Source: Eutreptiella sp. 'Long Island Sound 2002' | Taxonomy: Eukaryota; Euglenozoa; Euglenophyceae; Eutreptiales; Eutreptiaceae | Reading direction: 5' to 3' | Length of the DNA stretch: 64,000 nucleotides | Assembly (NCBI GenBank): GCA_964036045.1 | Contig: OZ038399.1 | Location: 23,370,934 to 23,434,933 of the forward strand | Part shown: positions 31,786 through 42,609 of the stretch, piece after piece | Layout: each line of letters starts with the position of its first letter | How positions within the stretch are numbered: the stretch's first letter is position 1 | Program-made: the position numbers and the translations under genes | Notes under the pieces: model-generated | Seen by the model: only the letters and a program-made list of their open reading frames with translations | Told to the model about the DNA's origin: nothing | Databases searched by the model: none

Positions 31786-32144
31786 GTATGTGTTCTTGCC
31801 GCCCGTGACTGCCAAGGGCGAGGAAGGGCGGGGGCTTACCATGAGGCGGAGGTGTGGATTATAGCCGCACATGACCGCAGAGACCAGAGTGGGGGCGGGG
31901 GGCAGAGGGCGCCGGGCCCCGGCCCCCGGGCGGGCGCGCCGCGAGAGGACGGCGAGAGAGGGCGCTGAGTGGGGCCGCTGAGGGGCCTCCTGGGCGATGA
32001 CCACTGCCCTGGCGGACGTCCTACAAGTCTCCCATCTCCCTTTCAAGGGGGCAAGGGGGTGATTTGGTTCCACCGCCCCGCATCGCTGGCTTCCTCTGCT
32101 TGGCCTATCCATATCCCCATACACACCTCTCTTTTCCCTCAGTA

Positions 32145-32390
32145 GGTTGGGCCGGGGGGGGGGGGGGGGGATGCATTAGAAGGGAAGGGGCCTCAGAGGC
32201 GGCCCTAGAAGCGGTTAGTTAGGCGGTTGGAGGAGGTTGCCAAAGCGGTTGGGGGCGTTACTGTTGGTTACAAATGCCGTTGAGGCAGGCACTTGCCGTC
32301 AGGGAGACAGTGGCTGGGCATTGGCTGGGCGCCCTGGAGGGTGGGTGGGGGGTACCTCTTCCCCTTCCAAAGCATCCTGGGGGGTGCTGG
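32145..32390 (+). mobile_element. MITE copy 3
   Basis: A G-run (32154-32170), then GATGCATTAGAAGGGAAGGG at the left and CCCCTTCCAAAGCATCCTGG at the right. The interior matches 418-612 and, inverted, 11545-11790 (GGTTGGAGGAGGTTGCCAAA; GGCTGGGCGCCCTGG). About 225 bp. Confidence 0.75.
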
Positions 32391-32599
32391 GTCCAGGTGT
32401 CTTCAGGATTGCCACAAGTGTTTGCGGCTGCGGCGGTCCGCCTCCTACGGCGTGTCTGTTCTGCGGTCCCCGGCGGTACGTGTGTTCGTTGCCAGCGTTT
32501 CCGGCCACGGCATTGTTCTGTCCCATTACCCCAGAGGTTTGCTTAACAACTCAGCATCTCCTGGGAGGGGGCGGTGGGGAGGGGGGGGGGTTTCCAACC

Positions 32600-32965
32600 C
32601 CCCCCCCCCCCAAGTGATTGGGCCCCATTTTTCTCCGGGCCTTCGGCCAATCAAAAGGTTTCTCTGGCGCTTTCGGCGCAAGTCAGTTTAGGCCAAAAAT
32701 TTCTTTGGTGCCTTCGGCTCCCCCCCCACAGCTCCCCCTCCACTTTGGGCCCCGGGACGGCCGATTTTCGCCAATTTTGGCCATTTTTGGGGCGCCAAGA
32801 CGCCCGATTTCGGTCAAACTTGGAAGGCCAACTCGGCCCATCTTGTTTGACACAGGGGCGCAAGAACGGTCAATTTCAGTCAAATTGGAGGCAGTCGGTG
32901 AGCCCATTTTGGTTAATTTCGGGCCGCCGAGTCAGCCACTTTGGGCCCCTCCCCTAACCCCCCCC
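32600..32965 (+). repeat. Degenerate internal repeat of GGCCCATTTT/TCGGTCAA type
   Basis: Loose tandem of 60-80 bp units with GGCCCATTTTTCTCCGG, TTTCGGTCAAACTTGGA, TTTCAGTCAAATTGGA and CCACTTTGGGCCCC. Intronic. No domain in any frame. Confidence 0.5.
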
Positions 32966-33592
32966 CCCCTTCATCAAAAATCTGTCTTACCCTCCCCAGA
33001 GATTGCAGTACTGCGGTATGTGTTGCCGCCTTCCACCCGCCAACAAGACGCTCTTCACGTAGTTCTTCCCACGGACCTGTTAGTGAAAGGCGCCGGAGAC
33101 CCCCCCCCCCCCCCATGGCACTCCGTGAGAATGCAACCGCAGACGGAGCTAAGACCTCCAGAGCACGTACATTAAGTGGAGCGACACCCTCCCCCTCGAC
33201 CGCCCGGTCGTCGAAAACCACGGGTGTTCCGAGCGACCCATGCCCGTTTTCACTATCCCCGACAGCGCGGTGGTCCACAGTGGGGGTGGGTGGGAGGCAA
33301 AACCCAGTGCGGCGGTCGCAATGGATCTCATGGCTGTCTGCATGCGAAGTTCGTGTTGTCCCATTCTCTGAGACCTGACATGCTTTTCTGCCACGAAAAT
33401 TCACATTTGCAACAAATTTCAGTATGTGTGATATGGAGGTCAAAAGTGGTGGTGGGGCGGATTTCAGGGTGACAGACGTGCCTCGCTGTCGAGGTCGGAA
33501 ATTTACTACCCGCAATTCATCAGCAAATGAGGCCCGTTCTCATTGTCCCACGTCCTGTGCCTTGTGCTGGCCCGTACCCCTGGCCCCGGCAG

Positions 33593-33769
33593 ACCTCCCT
33601 GACTTCTGCCCTCACCGTTGTCACTGGCTCGGCGCACATGGCGGCCTCTTTGCAGAAAATGGTGGAGACAGCGGCCGAAGACGTGCGAGCTGTACTGGCA
33701 ACCCGCCGTCAGCAGATCCTGGACCGCATCACGGCGCTGGAGGAGCGGCTGGGGTTGAACACAGGCTAA
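33593..33769 (+). CDS. Coiled-coil gene, terminal exon
   Basis: 58 codons plus TAA: TSLTSALTVVTGSAHMAASL, then QKMVETAAEDVRAVLATRRQ, then QILDRITALEERLGLNTG. Acceptor CCCCGGCAG in phase 0. An amphipathic helix closes the protein. The heptamer satellite begins about 120 bp after the stop. Confidence 0.85.
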   Translation, partial: TSLTSALTVVTGSAHMAASLQKMVETAAEDVRAVLATRRQQILDRITALEERLGLNTG

Positions 33770-33892
33770 AGCACCGTGCAAGCACTGTGCAACGCTAACC
33801 GCACGCTGCACACCGCACATCGCACTACCCCATGCATCATGCACCACGCAGTAGCATACCACAATACACCCCCACTCTCCACGCACCGCACA

Positions 33893-34500
33893 CACCACAC
33901 ACCACACACCACACACCCCACACCCCACACCCCACAGCCCACAGCCCACAACCCACACACCACAATCCACACACCAAAACCCACACACCACACACCACAC
34001 ACCCCACACCCCACACCCCACACCCCACACCCCACGAACCACACCCCACACCCCACACCCCACACCCCACACCCCACACCCCACACCCCACACCCCACAC
34101 CCCACACCCCACAACCCACACACCACACACCACACACCACACACCACACACCACACACCACACACCACACACCACACACCACACACCACACACCACACAC
34201 CACACACCACACACCACACACCACACACCACACACCTCACACCGCACACCACACACCACACACCACCCACCACACACCACACACCACACACCACCCACCA
34301 CCCAGCACCCACCACCCACCACACACCACACACCACACACCACACACCACACACCACACACCACACACCTCACACCGCACACCACACACCACACACCACA
34401 CACCACACACCATACACCACACACCACACACCACACACCACACACCACACACCACACACCACACACCACACACCACACACCACACACCACACACCACACC
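33893..34500 (+). repeat. CCCCACA / CCACACA heptamer satellite
   Basis: About 600 bp of 7-bp units. CCCCACA predominates in about 33918-34110 and CCACACA afterwards, with occasional CCACCCA and CCGCACA variants. Long Thr/His/Pro frames (plus) and Val/Trp/Cys frames (minus) are products of the repeat. The heptamer period recalls plant-type telomeres but the sequence is not TTTAGGG. Confidence 0.95.
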
Positions 34501-34519
34501 AAACACTGCACGACAGGAC

Positions 34520-36960
34520 GACACCTCATGTTGCCATACAGCCCATTGCCAACCTGCATACATGCATCCAGATGACTGTGCCTCGGGTGTGTGCATCCAT
34601 TGTGTAACCCCTCAGTGACTCTTCCGTAAAGACCCATGCCCTCCATTCGGATGTTCGAATCATGGCCCCATTTTGTGGAGGGGGCAAAAACAGTACCTCT
34701 GTTTGCTTGAACACAGCCAATGTCCCGTTGCTTTTTTTTTTTTGAGTCGCAAAGGGACGGGAGTAAGAATCTGGTGCGCAACCTGAACTGTGTGTGTTTT
34801 TGGGTGGCAACACGAGTACCAGTGGTAACACGAGGGCCAAGTTACTGCAGCACTTCGCTGGATATTCAGATTTCCTTCTCCAAAGGGGAGGTCAAGGTCC
34901 AGGTATCGAGTGACCGAGGGGTCGGGATGATGGAGGGGGTCCAGCACTCACAAGGTCGCACGTGCCCTCCGCCTTCTTGCAGAAAGGCGCCTCGGATTGC
35001 TGACGAACGGCTTCTGAGGAGATTGATTTTCTTGCGGTGCTTTTTGTCGTGTTGTCGTCTTCATGGGCACCGCGTGCGTTGGTATGCGCGCATGTGTGTG
35101 TATACGTGTGTGGCCATCCTTTGCATGCCTTCGTTGTCTGCCCTGGCGGCACGAAAATGGTCTGGCGCCGGGCTGCGTCGTTCCCTCCACGTGTGCGTGC
35201 GCTGTCTGGTGAGAAGGTGCAGGATTTCAGTATGGGCCAGGGAGGCGGGTCTTGGGATCTCGAATCCACGTAAAGGCTTTCGCCGCCCGAATGGCATGCC
35301 TTAACCTGTCTGACCCCCTGACTCAGAGCTCATTGCGGTCCGCTGCGGCTGCATCCACTGGCTCTAAGCATATCGCCCCGTCTGACCACATCGTTCTTAC
35401 GACGACTCCAGGTCGCCGCACAACGGCGCACTGTGCCAGGGAGTCCCATGTACCATGTACACACACCTGCAGTCGTGCCAGAACCTCGTCTGAGGATCCA
35501 CTGAGCCAGCCCGAAACAAGGCTGATGCCCTCATCAACAGGGCACGACTGTGCTACCCCTGGGCAAACAAGGCTGCGGTCGTCATCAGCCGGTGCTCCCT
35601 ACTGCACCCCTGCGCACCAACAGTGTGTTCGAAAACGCTGTCGCTCGCAAACAGGGAAGCACATCAGCCCCCCCAAACCCTCCTGCACCAAATCTATGCT
35701 CGAGGTTGAGGTTTAGCATAGCGGTGCCATGGGTCTTCCACGGCCGCAACACACCGGGTCATTCCTGAATTCCTTTGGCTACTGCAAACAACTGGGACGG
35801 GCAGCCAAGGCCCGTTGCTGGGGGCTGGCGATGTGGGGGGGGGGGGGGGGGTTGTGCTCCACTTTGTCAAAATATATCCTCCATCCCTTGGCCAATGGCT
35901 GCTACCGGTCGTGGGCCACTCAGTGAGCGTTTGCATGTTGTGCTTTGTATGCGTGTACCACTGAGCATTGTATGTTGTTTAGGATTGTGGGGAGGATCAT
36001 GGCGGGGCCCCGGGTCACGGTGAGGGTCACCGCACAGCTTTGAACTGGGGGCTCTGTGTGATCTCCGTCTCCGGTGAGCTCACGAGAGGCAATGGTCTCG
36101 TTTTCTGCTTTGTGACGCTCTGGACATGATGTCAACCGCCAAAGTGCCACTTACCAACTCGACCCCCCCCCCCCCTCCTCTCTATCTTCAATTATGTCGT
36201 AGAACAATCCATTTGGGGGGGGGGGGGCATTGACCACCTGAAAAGGCATGAACGTTTTGGCCGGTGTCCAATATTGCATGGCACATGGCACATGGCACAC
36301 ATTCCTCAAGTGGAAGTCTGTAAAGCACGCTTCTCTGGCCCGGTCATGCCTGTTGCTGACCCTCTACCTCCCAATTGTCGCCCTCCAACGCTGGTTGCTC
36401 TAATCCTTTCGCCAGAATCGTGCACTTGTAGGGCCAGCGGATTGTGGAATGGCCGGTTTGTGACTCTGCAGCCGAGCAACGGAACATTTTTGCCCTCTCC
36501 ATGCCACACATGGGGATTCAGGCGATCACGTTGGGGGTGGCTTTGGGCCTCCAATATTTCTTTCCCCTGCACTACCAGGCAAACTTGGGCGCTGGGGGGC
36601 GAAAAACTGTTACTCCTCAGTACAGCCCAGGTGCAGGGTAAGACCCTCGATGTCGCGTCCACTTGAGTTGCCTGAACGGGGGGTCAGGTGTGTGGCCAAA
36701 AACCCGAACAACAAATGCCCCCCCTGCCCCCCCTTCTCAAGGCACACAGGCCATTCCATGGGTCCAAACCCCCCCCCCCCCTTCCACTTTGCCCCGTGGC
36801 GCACCGTGAGCTGATGCTGAATAATGAATGAACGATGCATGAATCATTCCAACGGCTCTATCTCATGACAAGTGCTTCTTGTGCGACAGAGCCAGTCCGC
36901 TAACCCATAATTTCTTGTTTGTTCCGTCCCCCGACACAATGCAATGCTGACGTCTTGAGT
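34520..36960. other. Gene-less stretch
   Basis: No supported gene. G-runs at 35837-35851 and 36218-36228 and a C-run at 36165-36175. Open frames have no domain. Confidence 0.4.
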
Positions 36961-37039
36961 GTAGCGTGTCATTGGTGTCTGCTGATCCTTTCTTGTGTTG
37001 TGGGGCAGGATTTGAAAATTGGTCCAGTGGGTGTCACTG

Positions 37040-37250
37040 GCAGGTGCGCCGCATGAGAAAAAGCCCTGCTGTATGGCGGCGAGTTATTGAATGGGGTCTT
37101 GCCGACGTGTGCGATGTGTGTGATCCATACATCGATGACATCACGATTAGGACACAAAAGAAAGAAGTTACGAGTGGTCAGGACCGCATCATTGTGAGTA
37201 CTGGCAAGATCGACAAGAATATTGCTAATTACTCTAGAATCCCCCAATTT
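37040..37250 (+). pseudogene. Reverse-transcriptase fragment with YIDDI
   Basis: The frame reads AVWRRVIEWGLADVCDVCDP, then YIDDITIRTQKKEVTS. YIDDI (37128-37142) with the spacing before it fits the YxDD catalytic motif of retrotransposon reverse transcriptases, Ty3/Gypsy-like in appearance. Nothing upstream or downstream continues the domain convincingly, so this is a relic. Confidence 0.45.
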
Positions 37251-37259
37251 TGCCCTGCA

Positions 37260-38970
37260 CACTGTTTGCTGGGTACACCCTGTGCGCGCGCTGTGCACCC
37301 CTCAGGGCAAGGGGGGGGGAGGGGTGCCCCCCCCCCCCCCCCAGACCCAGTCCCCCCCCCCCCTCCCCTCACTCCCTCATTGAGAATGCAAATCGAATTC
37401 ACCACATGGCATTTTGTACAGGGCAGCTTCAACCAGGGAGGGATAGGCAGTTGGGACATTGTATCTGCCACAACGATTGCATTGGAAAGATGTAGATTAC
37501 AAAGCAATCATGCTGCACATACCCCAAAGGCGCTGATCTCCAAAACCCTGCTTTTCAAGGGTTTTGAGGAAGATGGGGTTTAACGACAGGCTAAAACTTG
37601 CAAACTGACAAGAGGCATGCAATGGCACGCAAAAAGTGACGTTGTTTTTCGGCATACCCATGCTCAATGACACCATGAGACTGCAAGTCCACCTTAGGTC
37701 AGATGAAAGAGATCACTGCAACAGGAATGGTAATCACCGTTCTTCCCTTTTTCCTTTCAAGGGGCCATGACTTTAGACCTCAGAGCCCAGGTCATCATTC
37801 TGCTTGGACAGGTGTCGCTTCAAGATCCATAAAGTGTGTGATCCAGTAGCACAACCCCGCCATTCCCCAGTTCATTGTCCTCACCCAAGAATGATGATGG
37901 TGGGTGCCTTTTTGTCTCAACCAACACCAAACACCCATCACTAGTGCTCACAGAGTAATGAAGAAAAACCGCGATGCCTTTTTGTCGTCCACCAGGACAA
38001 TGGCGCAGACATCAGAAATGGTGCCTGTTTGATTACCTGCGCACCATGAAATCCATGGTTCAAAGCAGCATGGGTGGGCGTGGTTTCTATCTGTGGGCAA
38101 GCAAAGAATGGGGCAACACTTGACGATGTATTTGCCCACATTCATGTACCCGATAGGCCCTCGGTGCTTGAGAAGTTGCAGCGCGCAGAGCACAGGCGAC
38201 TCCCACTTTGACGTGACAACAAATGGGGCGACCCCTTACCCAAGCACAAACAACCGGTTATGGCCGTATGCCTATAGCTCTGTGTACCCCTTGAGGGAAT
38301 GCTTGCCAGGCGTGCCCTGCACATGTGGCCATTTTCCCCAGAAGCAGCCCCCATGGAATGCCCCCACAGTGGAAAACAAATGGCCCACAAGGGGACCTGC
38401 CCAAAGCGTGCATCCCGCAAGACACGGTCATAAATCTGGGCCTTGTTGTGGTCGATAGTAACAATGCCCCGCATGAAGGGGACAAATTCAGAAGGGGCTA
38501 CATCACCCTTGCGTTCTTGGGGGCAAATAGTTTGGTGGCGGGTGGTGGGGGGGGGGGGCAAAAATAGGCACGGGAGGGGAATGGTCAAAAAAAGATGCCC
38601 GGCGCGTGAATACTCCCCCACCTCGGGGTCCGTAAGCAATGGCCTAACTCAAAGGCCCAAATAACGATTCTAGTGAAATGCACGCCAACAACTCCCAGTT
38701 CCCACTACACTGCGAGCTTGTACGCACACCGCCACCGCACGGCCATGGGGAAAAGAGGGAATCCTGCTGCGCGGGGCATGTGGCGCATCCTTTTTTCAAC
38801 GCTTCTGTGTTGCAAAGAGGGCCAGTAGGGAACCGCACTCTGCTGTTAAAGACTTCACAGTTTCCTACTCTAGAGCACTCGTGTTTCCTCGAAACACCCT
38901 TGTGCAATACATGTGTTTCACTGGGGACGTTGTTGTAGCATCCATTGTTGGACCTTCGCCACATGGCTTC
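37260..38970. other. Gene-less stretch
   Basis: No supported gene. C-runs at 37327-37342 and 37350-37360 and a G-run near 38548-38556. The minus frame 38142-38639 has no domain. Confidence 0.4.
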
Positions 38971-38974
38971 TATT

Positions 38975-39070
38975 GGGGACCCCCGAGAAGGCAGGGGTGA
39001 CGTAGCCACTTCTGATTTTGTCCCCTTTTACTTGGGACCCCCCGAGATGGCAGGGGTTAGGTAGCCAATA
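38975..39070 (+). repeat. GAGAAGGCAGGGGTTATGTAGCC-type repeat, two units
   Basis: GGGGACCCCCGAGAAGGCAG then TTCTGATTTTGTCCCC, followed by a second GGGACCCCCCGAGATGGCAG. The same unit occurs three times in tandem at 52425-52575 and once at 56458-56495. Confidence 0.85.
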
Positions 39071-39079
39071 GCGTCCAAA

Positions 39080-39260
39080 TCATCCCAGGTGGTTTCTTCG
39101 ATTTGAAGTTGGGGGCCATGATGGTGCTTATAAAGGCCGGGTTCATGTAATTGTGCCATTCATTGGAAGAAAGAATGGAACTTTGACACCCCGCCAACAA
39201 TGCTAGAATGATGTACATGGGTGGTACCGCGCATGCATTGAGCAATGGTTTGCTTGCTTG
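39080..39260 (+). pseudogene. Harbinger-like transposase fragment, copy A
   Basis: Homologous to 61425-61620. GGTGGTTTCTTCGATTTGAA, GTGCCATTCATTGGAAGAAA and CAACAATGCTAGAATGATGT match the other copy. The conceptual frame contains IVPFIG(K/R)KNGTLT and a stop where the other copy has Tyr. Decayed. Confidence 0.65.
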
Positions 39261-39444
39261 TGGCATTGGGGCTTGGTTAGGAACATTTGGTGTGGCGGCC
39301 CCGATGGGTTGCACTAGTCCATCCGTATTTTATTGCATTTTCCTCAATTTTGCATTCAGAGGCAGGTCCGCCACCCTCCTTATTGACCATGGGACCATGT
39401 TCCGCCTCATGTTTGGATAGACAAGAGCAATTAGGCCGCCACAG

Positions 39445-39580
39445 ACGATGAGGGAGAGGATGAGGTAGAAGTGTGTTCGTTGTGTTGTCACAAGCACTCA
39501 GCCGTCACAGTTTGTGGTGAGTGTAAGGAGCACTATTGTCCTGAGGGTGTTGACACCCACACTTGTGGGGATAATATTAT
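39445..39580 (+). pseudogene. Zinc-finger exon linked to the transposase, copy A
   Basis: Frame DEGEDEVEVCSLCCHKHSAV then CGECKEHYCPEGVDTHTCG. Cys-X2-Cys, Cys-X2-Cys and His-X-Cys spacing indicates a cross-brace type zinc finger, with one Cys replaced by Gly relative to the copy at 61620-61747. The splice donor of the other copy (GTAAGT) is here GTTAAG, so this copy is probably dead. Confidence 0.55.
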
Positions 39581-39712
39581 TTGTTAAGCACATTCTGAGT
39601 GGAATTTTGTGTTGTTCAATTCTCATGTTCTGGCTTGTGCAACGTGCTTTGCAGGGAAGGTTTGCAGTCCAGTGGGGTCTACTTGGGGGTCTTCCCCAGG
39701 TGGATACTTACT

Positions 39713-39772
39713 ACCCCCCCCCCCCCTTGCAAAGTCCCCCCCCTTGCAAAGTCCCCCCCCCCCCCGGGACAC
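39713..39772 (+). repeat. Solo and tandem ends of the fold-back element
   Basis: A C-run, CCCTTGCAAAGTCCCC twice in tandem, then CGGGACACCGTCACTT, matching the left half of the 40285-40405 element. Confidence 0.8.
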
Positions 39773-39951
39773 CGTCACTTCCATGTTTTTCTAGTTAACA
39801 TGAATTGTGCTGGTTTGTGTTGCCCATCTGCTTTACGCATGGCCTTGCATTGCTTTCCCATTACTACAAATCAAGCACCTGTGTATGTTCTGTGATATTC
39901 TCTCTCCAAAGGCGTTGTATGGGTGTCTTGTGTTGCCACTTCAGACCCAAG

Positions 39952-40260
39952 ATGTTTTCTCCCGGTGACCATGTACGGTACCACTCACGCACACTTGGTG
40001 CACATGTGTTGGCCACTGTTGTGGGGCCTTCGCCAAATGGGACGCAGTTTTGCCACATTCGGTACATACGCCCTGGTGGGGTCACTCCGGTGGATCATGA
40101 GAGTGCTCAACTGTCAAGGCTAGCCCCCCAGCTAAGAGGAAAGCCAGCTGGTTTGGCTGTGCAAGCGGGCGCTAAAGCGGCTGCCAAACCAGCCCCGCGC
40201 GCCATTGCCTCCTCATCAACGCGAAAGTCGCTTCACACGTGTTCTCTTTGCTTGCGTCAG
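39952..40260 (+). CDS. SH3-like module with KPA-rich tail, transposon-linked ORF
   Basis: From ATG 39952 the frame reads MFSPGDHVRYHSRTLGAHVL, then ATVVGPSPNGTQFCHIRYIR, then PGGVTPVDHESAQLSRL, a compact beta-rich SH3/Tudor-like module beginning with the GDxVxY signature. A tail KAAAKPAPRA and a CSLCLRQW pair of cysteines follow. It lies after the transposase and zinc-finger fragments in the same orientation, preceded by TTCTCTCCAAAG. It is likely the last part of one composite element. Fold assignment is inference from pattern. Confidence 0.45.
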
Positions 40261-40284
40261 TGGAGGGTACCACAGTTTGCCTTG

Positions 40285-40405
40285 AGATACCCTTGCAATG
40301 TCCCCCCCCCCCCCCCGGGACACCGTCACTTGGTGACCGTCTCCCCCCCCCACCCGGGAGACCGTCGCGCGCTACCCCGGGACTTTGCAAGGGGGGGGGA
40401 GGGTA
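40285..40405. mobile_element. Short fold-back element ending CCCTTGCAAAGTCCC
   Basis: The left end CCCTTGCAATGTCCC plus a C-run and the right end GGGACTTTGCAAGGG plus G-run are inverted repeats. Between them lie ACACCGTCACTTGGTGACCG and further inverted GGGAGACCGTC. Copies or parts lie at 39713-39772 and 62881-62990. It is followed at 40412 by the GCGCGCCGGGC block also present at 61250-61290 and 61910. Confidence 0.75.
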
Positions 40406-40439
40406 CAAAGGTAGCGCGCCGGGTGCGCGCCGGGCAAAC

Positions 40440-40956
40440 ATTCCCTCATTCACCGACTGCTGATGGTTCGACCGCAACCGCTACTTGTACTGTAATTTTT
40501 CTGTCGGACCCTTCGAGCCAACTTAAACTGAGTGCCTCCATTGATTGCAAAGTAGTGGCGCAGGATCTACTTCGTCTTCCATCAGGAAACTCTGCGGAAC
40601 TCTGTCATACGGACCCTTTGGACAGGTGTTTCACTTGTGCACAGATTCCATTGGCTCCCATGGCGAGTGCCCCTTCCGATCTCTGCAGCGCCTCCTTGTG
40701 TCACGACCCGCTGCTTGGCCCCACGGTCCCTCCACCCAAGCGATATGACTCCGGATGGCGCATGGCAGCCGTGGCGCTGCTTGGCGTCTTTTGCCTCGCC
40801 ACATTGACCCTCATGGTGGCCCAGTGGAGCTCACACGTGGCGCTGCACATCGCGTCTTTTTCCATGCCTGCACAATTATATCCTCCTGCGAGGCCTGTTC
40901 AGCCTCAGGTTGTGCTTGCCCTGGGCTCTGTCCAATGCATTGTGCTCTATCCGTGA
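40440..40956 (+). CDS. Putative last exon of a single-pass membrane protein
   Basis: The frame reads CTVIFLSDPSSQLKLSASID, then CKVVAQDLLRLPSGN, a Cys-containing ectodomain-like stretch (CHTDPLDRCFTCAQIPLAP), then PPKRYDSGWRMAAVALLGVF, then CLATLTLMVAQW, a clear transmembrane helix preceded by basic residues. The stop is at 40956. It is in the same open frame as the SH3-like module but separated from it by a fold-back element, so the two need not belong together. No family recognised. Confidence 0.35.
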
Positions 40957-40959
40957 TTT

Positions 40960-42540
40960 TTCATGCCCCGTGCTCTATGCCCTGCTCTTGCACACAACTC
41001 ATTGTTTTTGTCATTGATCATCAAGAGGTACAGGCTCAGTGCTCGGCACCATGCAGTGGAGCCAAGTGGTGCGGTGCAGTCAATTCAATGAGTGTAATCC
41101 TGAAAAAAAAAGTGAACATTTTTCTTGCATCCGTACCCCCCTCTCTGCGTCTGATGAGCCCTGTGTCCAAAGAACAGTTGGTTTTAGAACCGTATTAATT
41201 TAGGACCCAATTTGATTCGGGTACCAGATCTGAGGCCACAACATTTGGACCGAGAAAGTGGGGGAATACAGGGAAGATGTGATGTGTCTTGGGCATGATC
41301 ATCGTGCAAAAGGTGATTTACGGGTCTGAGGCACCAGGAACGTGTCTTAGGACCTCTATTATCTTGTGCCTAAGGGGGGGAACGCCTTTGAGGGAACAGC
41401 AGGTGTTCGAATCGCATTGACCGAGGACTTGGTGTGCGTTGGACCGGGGGCAGAAAGCATTCCCGCGCGGAGTGGCATCGTGGAGTGTGCGTGATTTGCA
41501 GGAATGCTTTTTTCTTTTTTTGCGGGGAAAATGTGTGACACCGGGGACCATCTGGAAGTTCAGGCCTCAGTTGTGAGAGGGCAGCAGTGCATTAAGAGGT
41601 GGGCAGGGGAGAGAAGGTGTGCCCCCCCGCCGCCCCCTTTGTGCTTAGCTCACCTCAATTAGGTCACGCCCCCCTTTGTGCGATGATTGTGCCCCTTTGC
41701 GCTGGCAGACCCCACGTGATGGTGTTTGTTTCCTGCCTGCAATTTTTGGTCGATCAGACGTACTTGTGGTCCGTTTGTGGTGGGGGACACATGCTGGCCA
41801 TGCTGTTGCTGCTCAAAATGACGTTGTGCGTGGGAGTACGATACACTTCTGTTTGTGTGGCTCAAAATAGCCTTAAACCACTTGTACGCGCACCCCGCGT
41901 GGTCTGGGAACAACTCTGCAAAAAATCATTTTTGACCACTGTTGGACCCACAGGTGATTATGTAACCCCACCGTAACACTACGCCATGCACACTGCAACA
42001 TTGCCAATGGGGCATTGAAGGGTATTGACGGCGTGGAATTGGCCTGCAACTTATTCCCTTCATCATCATTTATCACCACAAAGGCCTTTTTTTTGGGGGG
42101 GTTTTAGCCAGAGGGCTGTATCGACCCCCCCCCCCCCCCCCAAAGTAGAAAGCCCGCCCACCCCATACCATGGGGCCACTCCGTCATATGGCACAGAATG
42201 ATGATGTTCACACCGGTACATGAATCGCCACCGGGTGGCTGAACGCAATTCGCGCATTGCATGGGCAAATGCCGTGATGCAGCCTCACAGCCTCACATTT
42301 TGCGTGCCACCCAATGGATGCACTAGACCGCAACGATTGTGTTTTGCCACACGCAACAATTTTTTGAAAGATCAATGGCGCCATGAGAGCTTTTCGCAAT
42401 GCTCTTTAGCACCTCTTTCTTATGATCCTCCTAGATACCAATTTACTATCTTAAAGTTGCCCGGGTTGAAGAATTCTGAAGTGGAGGAAACCGCGTCGTG
42501 GGTGTTGGGTGTCGAGTAGCTAACAAGACAGCAACACTAA
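40960..42540. other. Gene-less stretch
   Basis: No supported gene. C-run at 42126-42142. The plus frame 42220-42519 (RNSRIAWANAVMQPHSLTFC) has some coding character but no recognised domain. Confidence 0.35.
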
Positions 42541-42609
42541 AAGAGTTCGGTGATCAACATCTTGGCAAAAGAAACGACCGTGCGCTGCTTGAATTCCAAA
42601 GACACCGCC

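Larger units (their letters stand above)
24560..33769 (+). other. Gene span: acidic/Lys-rich, coiled-coil protein of unknown function
   Basis: Seven plus-strand exons (24560-24666, 26190-26295, 27521-27659, 28922-29045, 29440-29553, 31717-31785, 33593-33769) join in frame without a stop. They give 277 residues plus an unseen N-terminus. Order: Pro-rich linker, acidic then Lys-rich segment, a helical region ending EQYTE, a long charged coiled coil, and a C-terminal Ala-rich helix ending EERLGLNTG. I do not recognise the family. Seven compatible phases in a row make the model strong. Confidence 0.75.

Noticed and set aside
33776-34781. Long overlapping open frames on both strands (about 280 and 314 codons)
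   Set aside because: They consist of the heptamer repeat translated as Thr-His-Pro or Val-Trp-Cys strings; the repeat has no stops in several frames.
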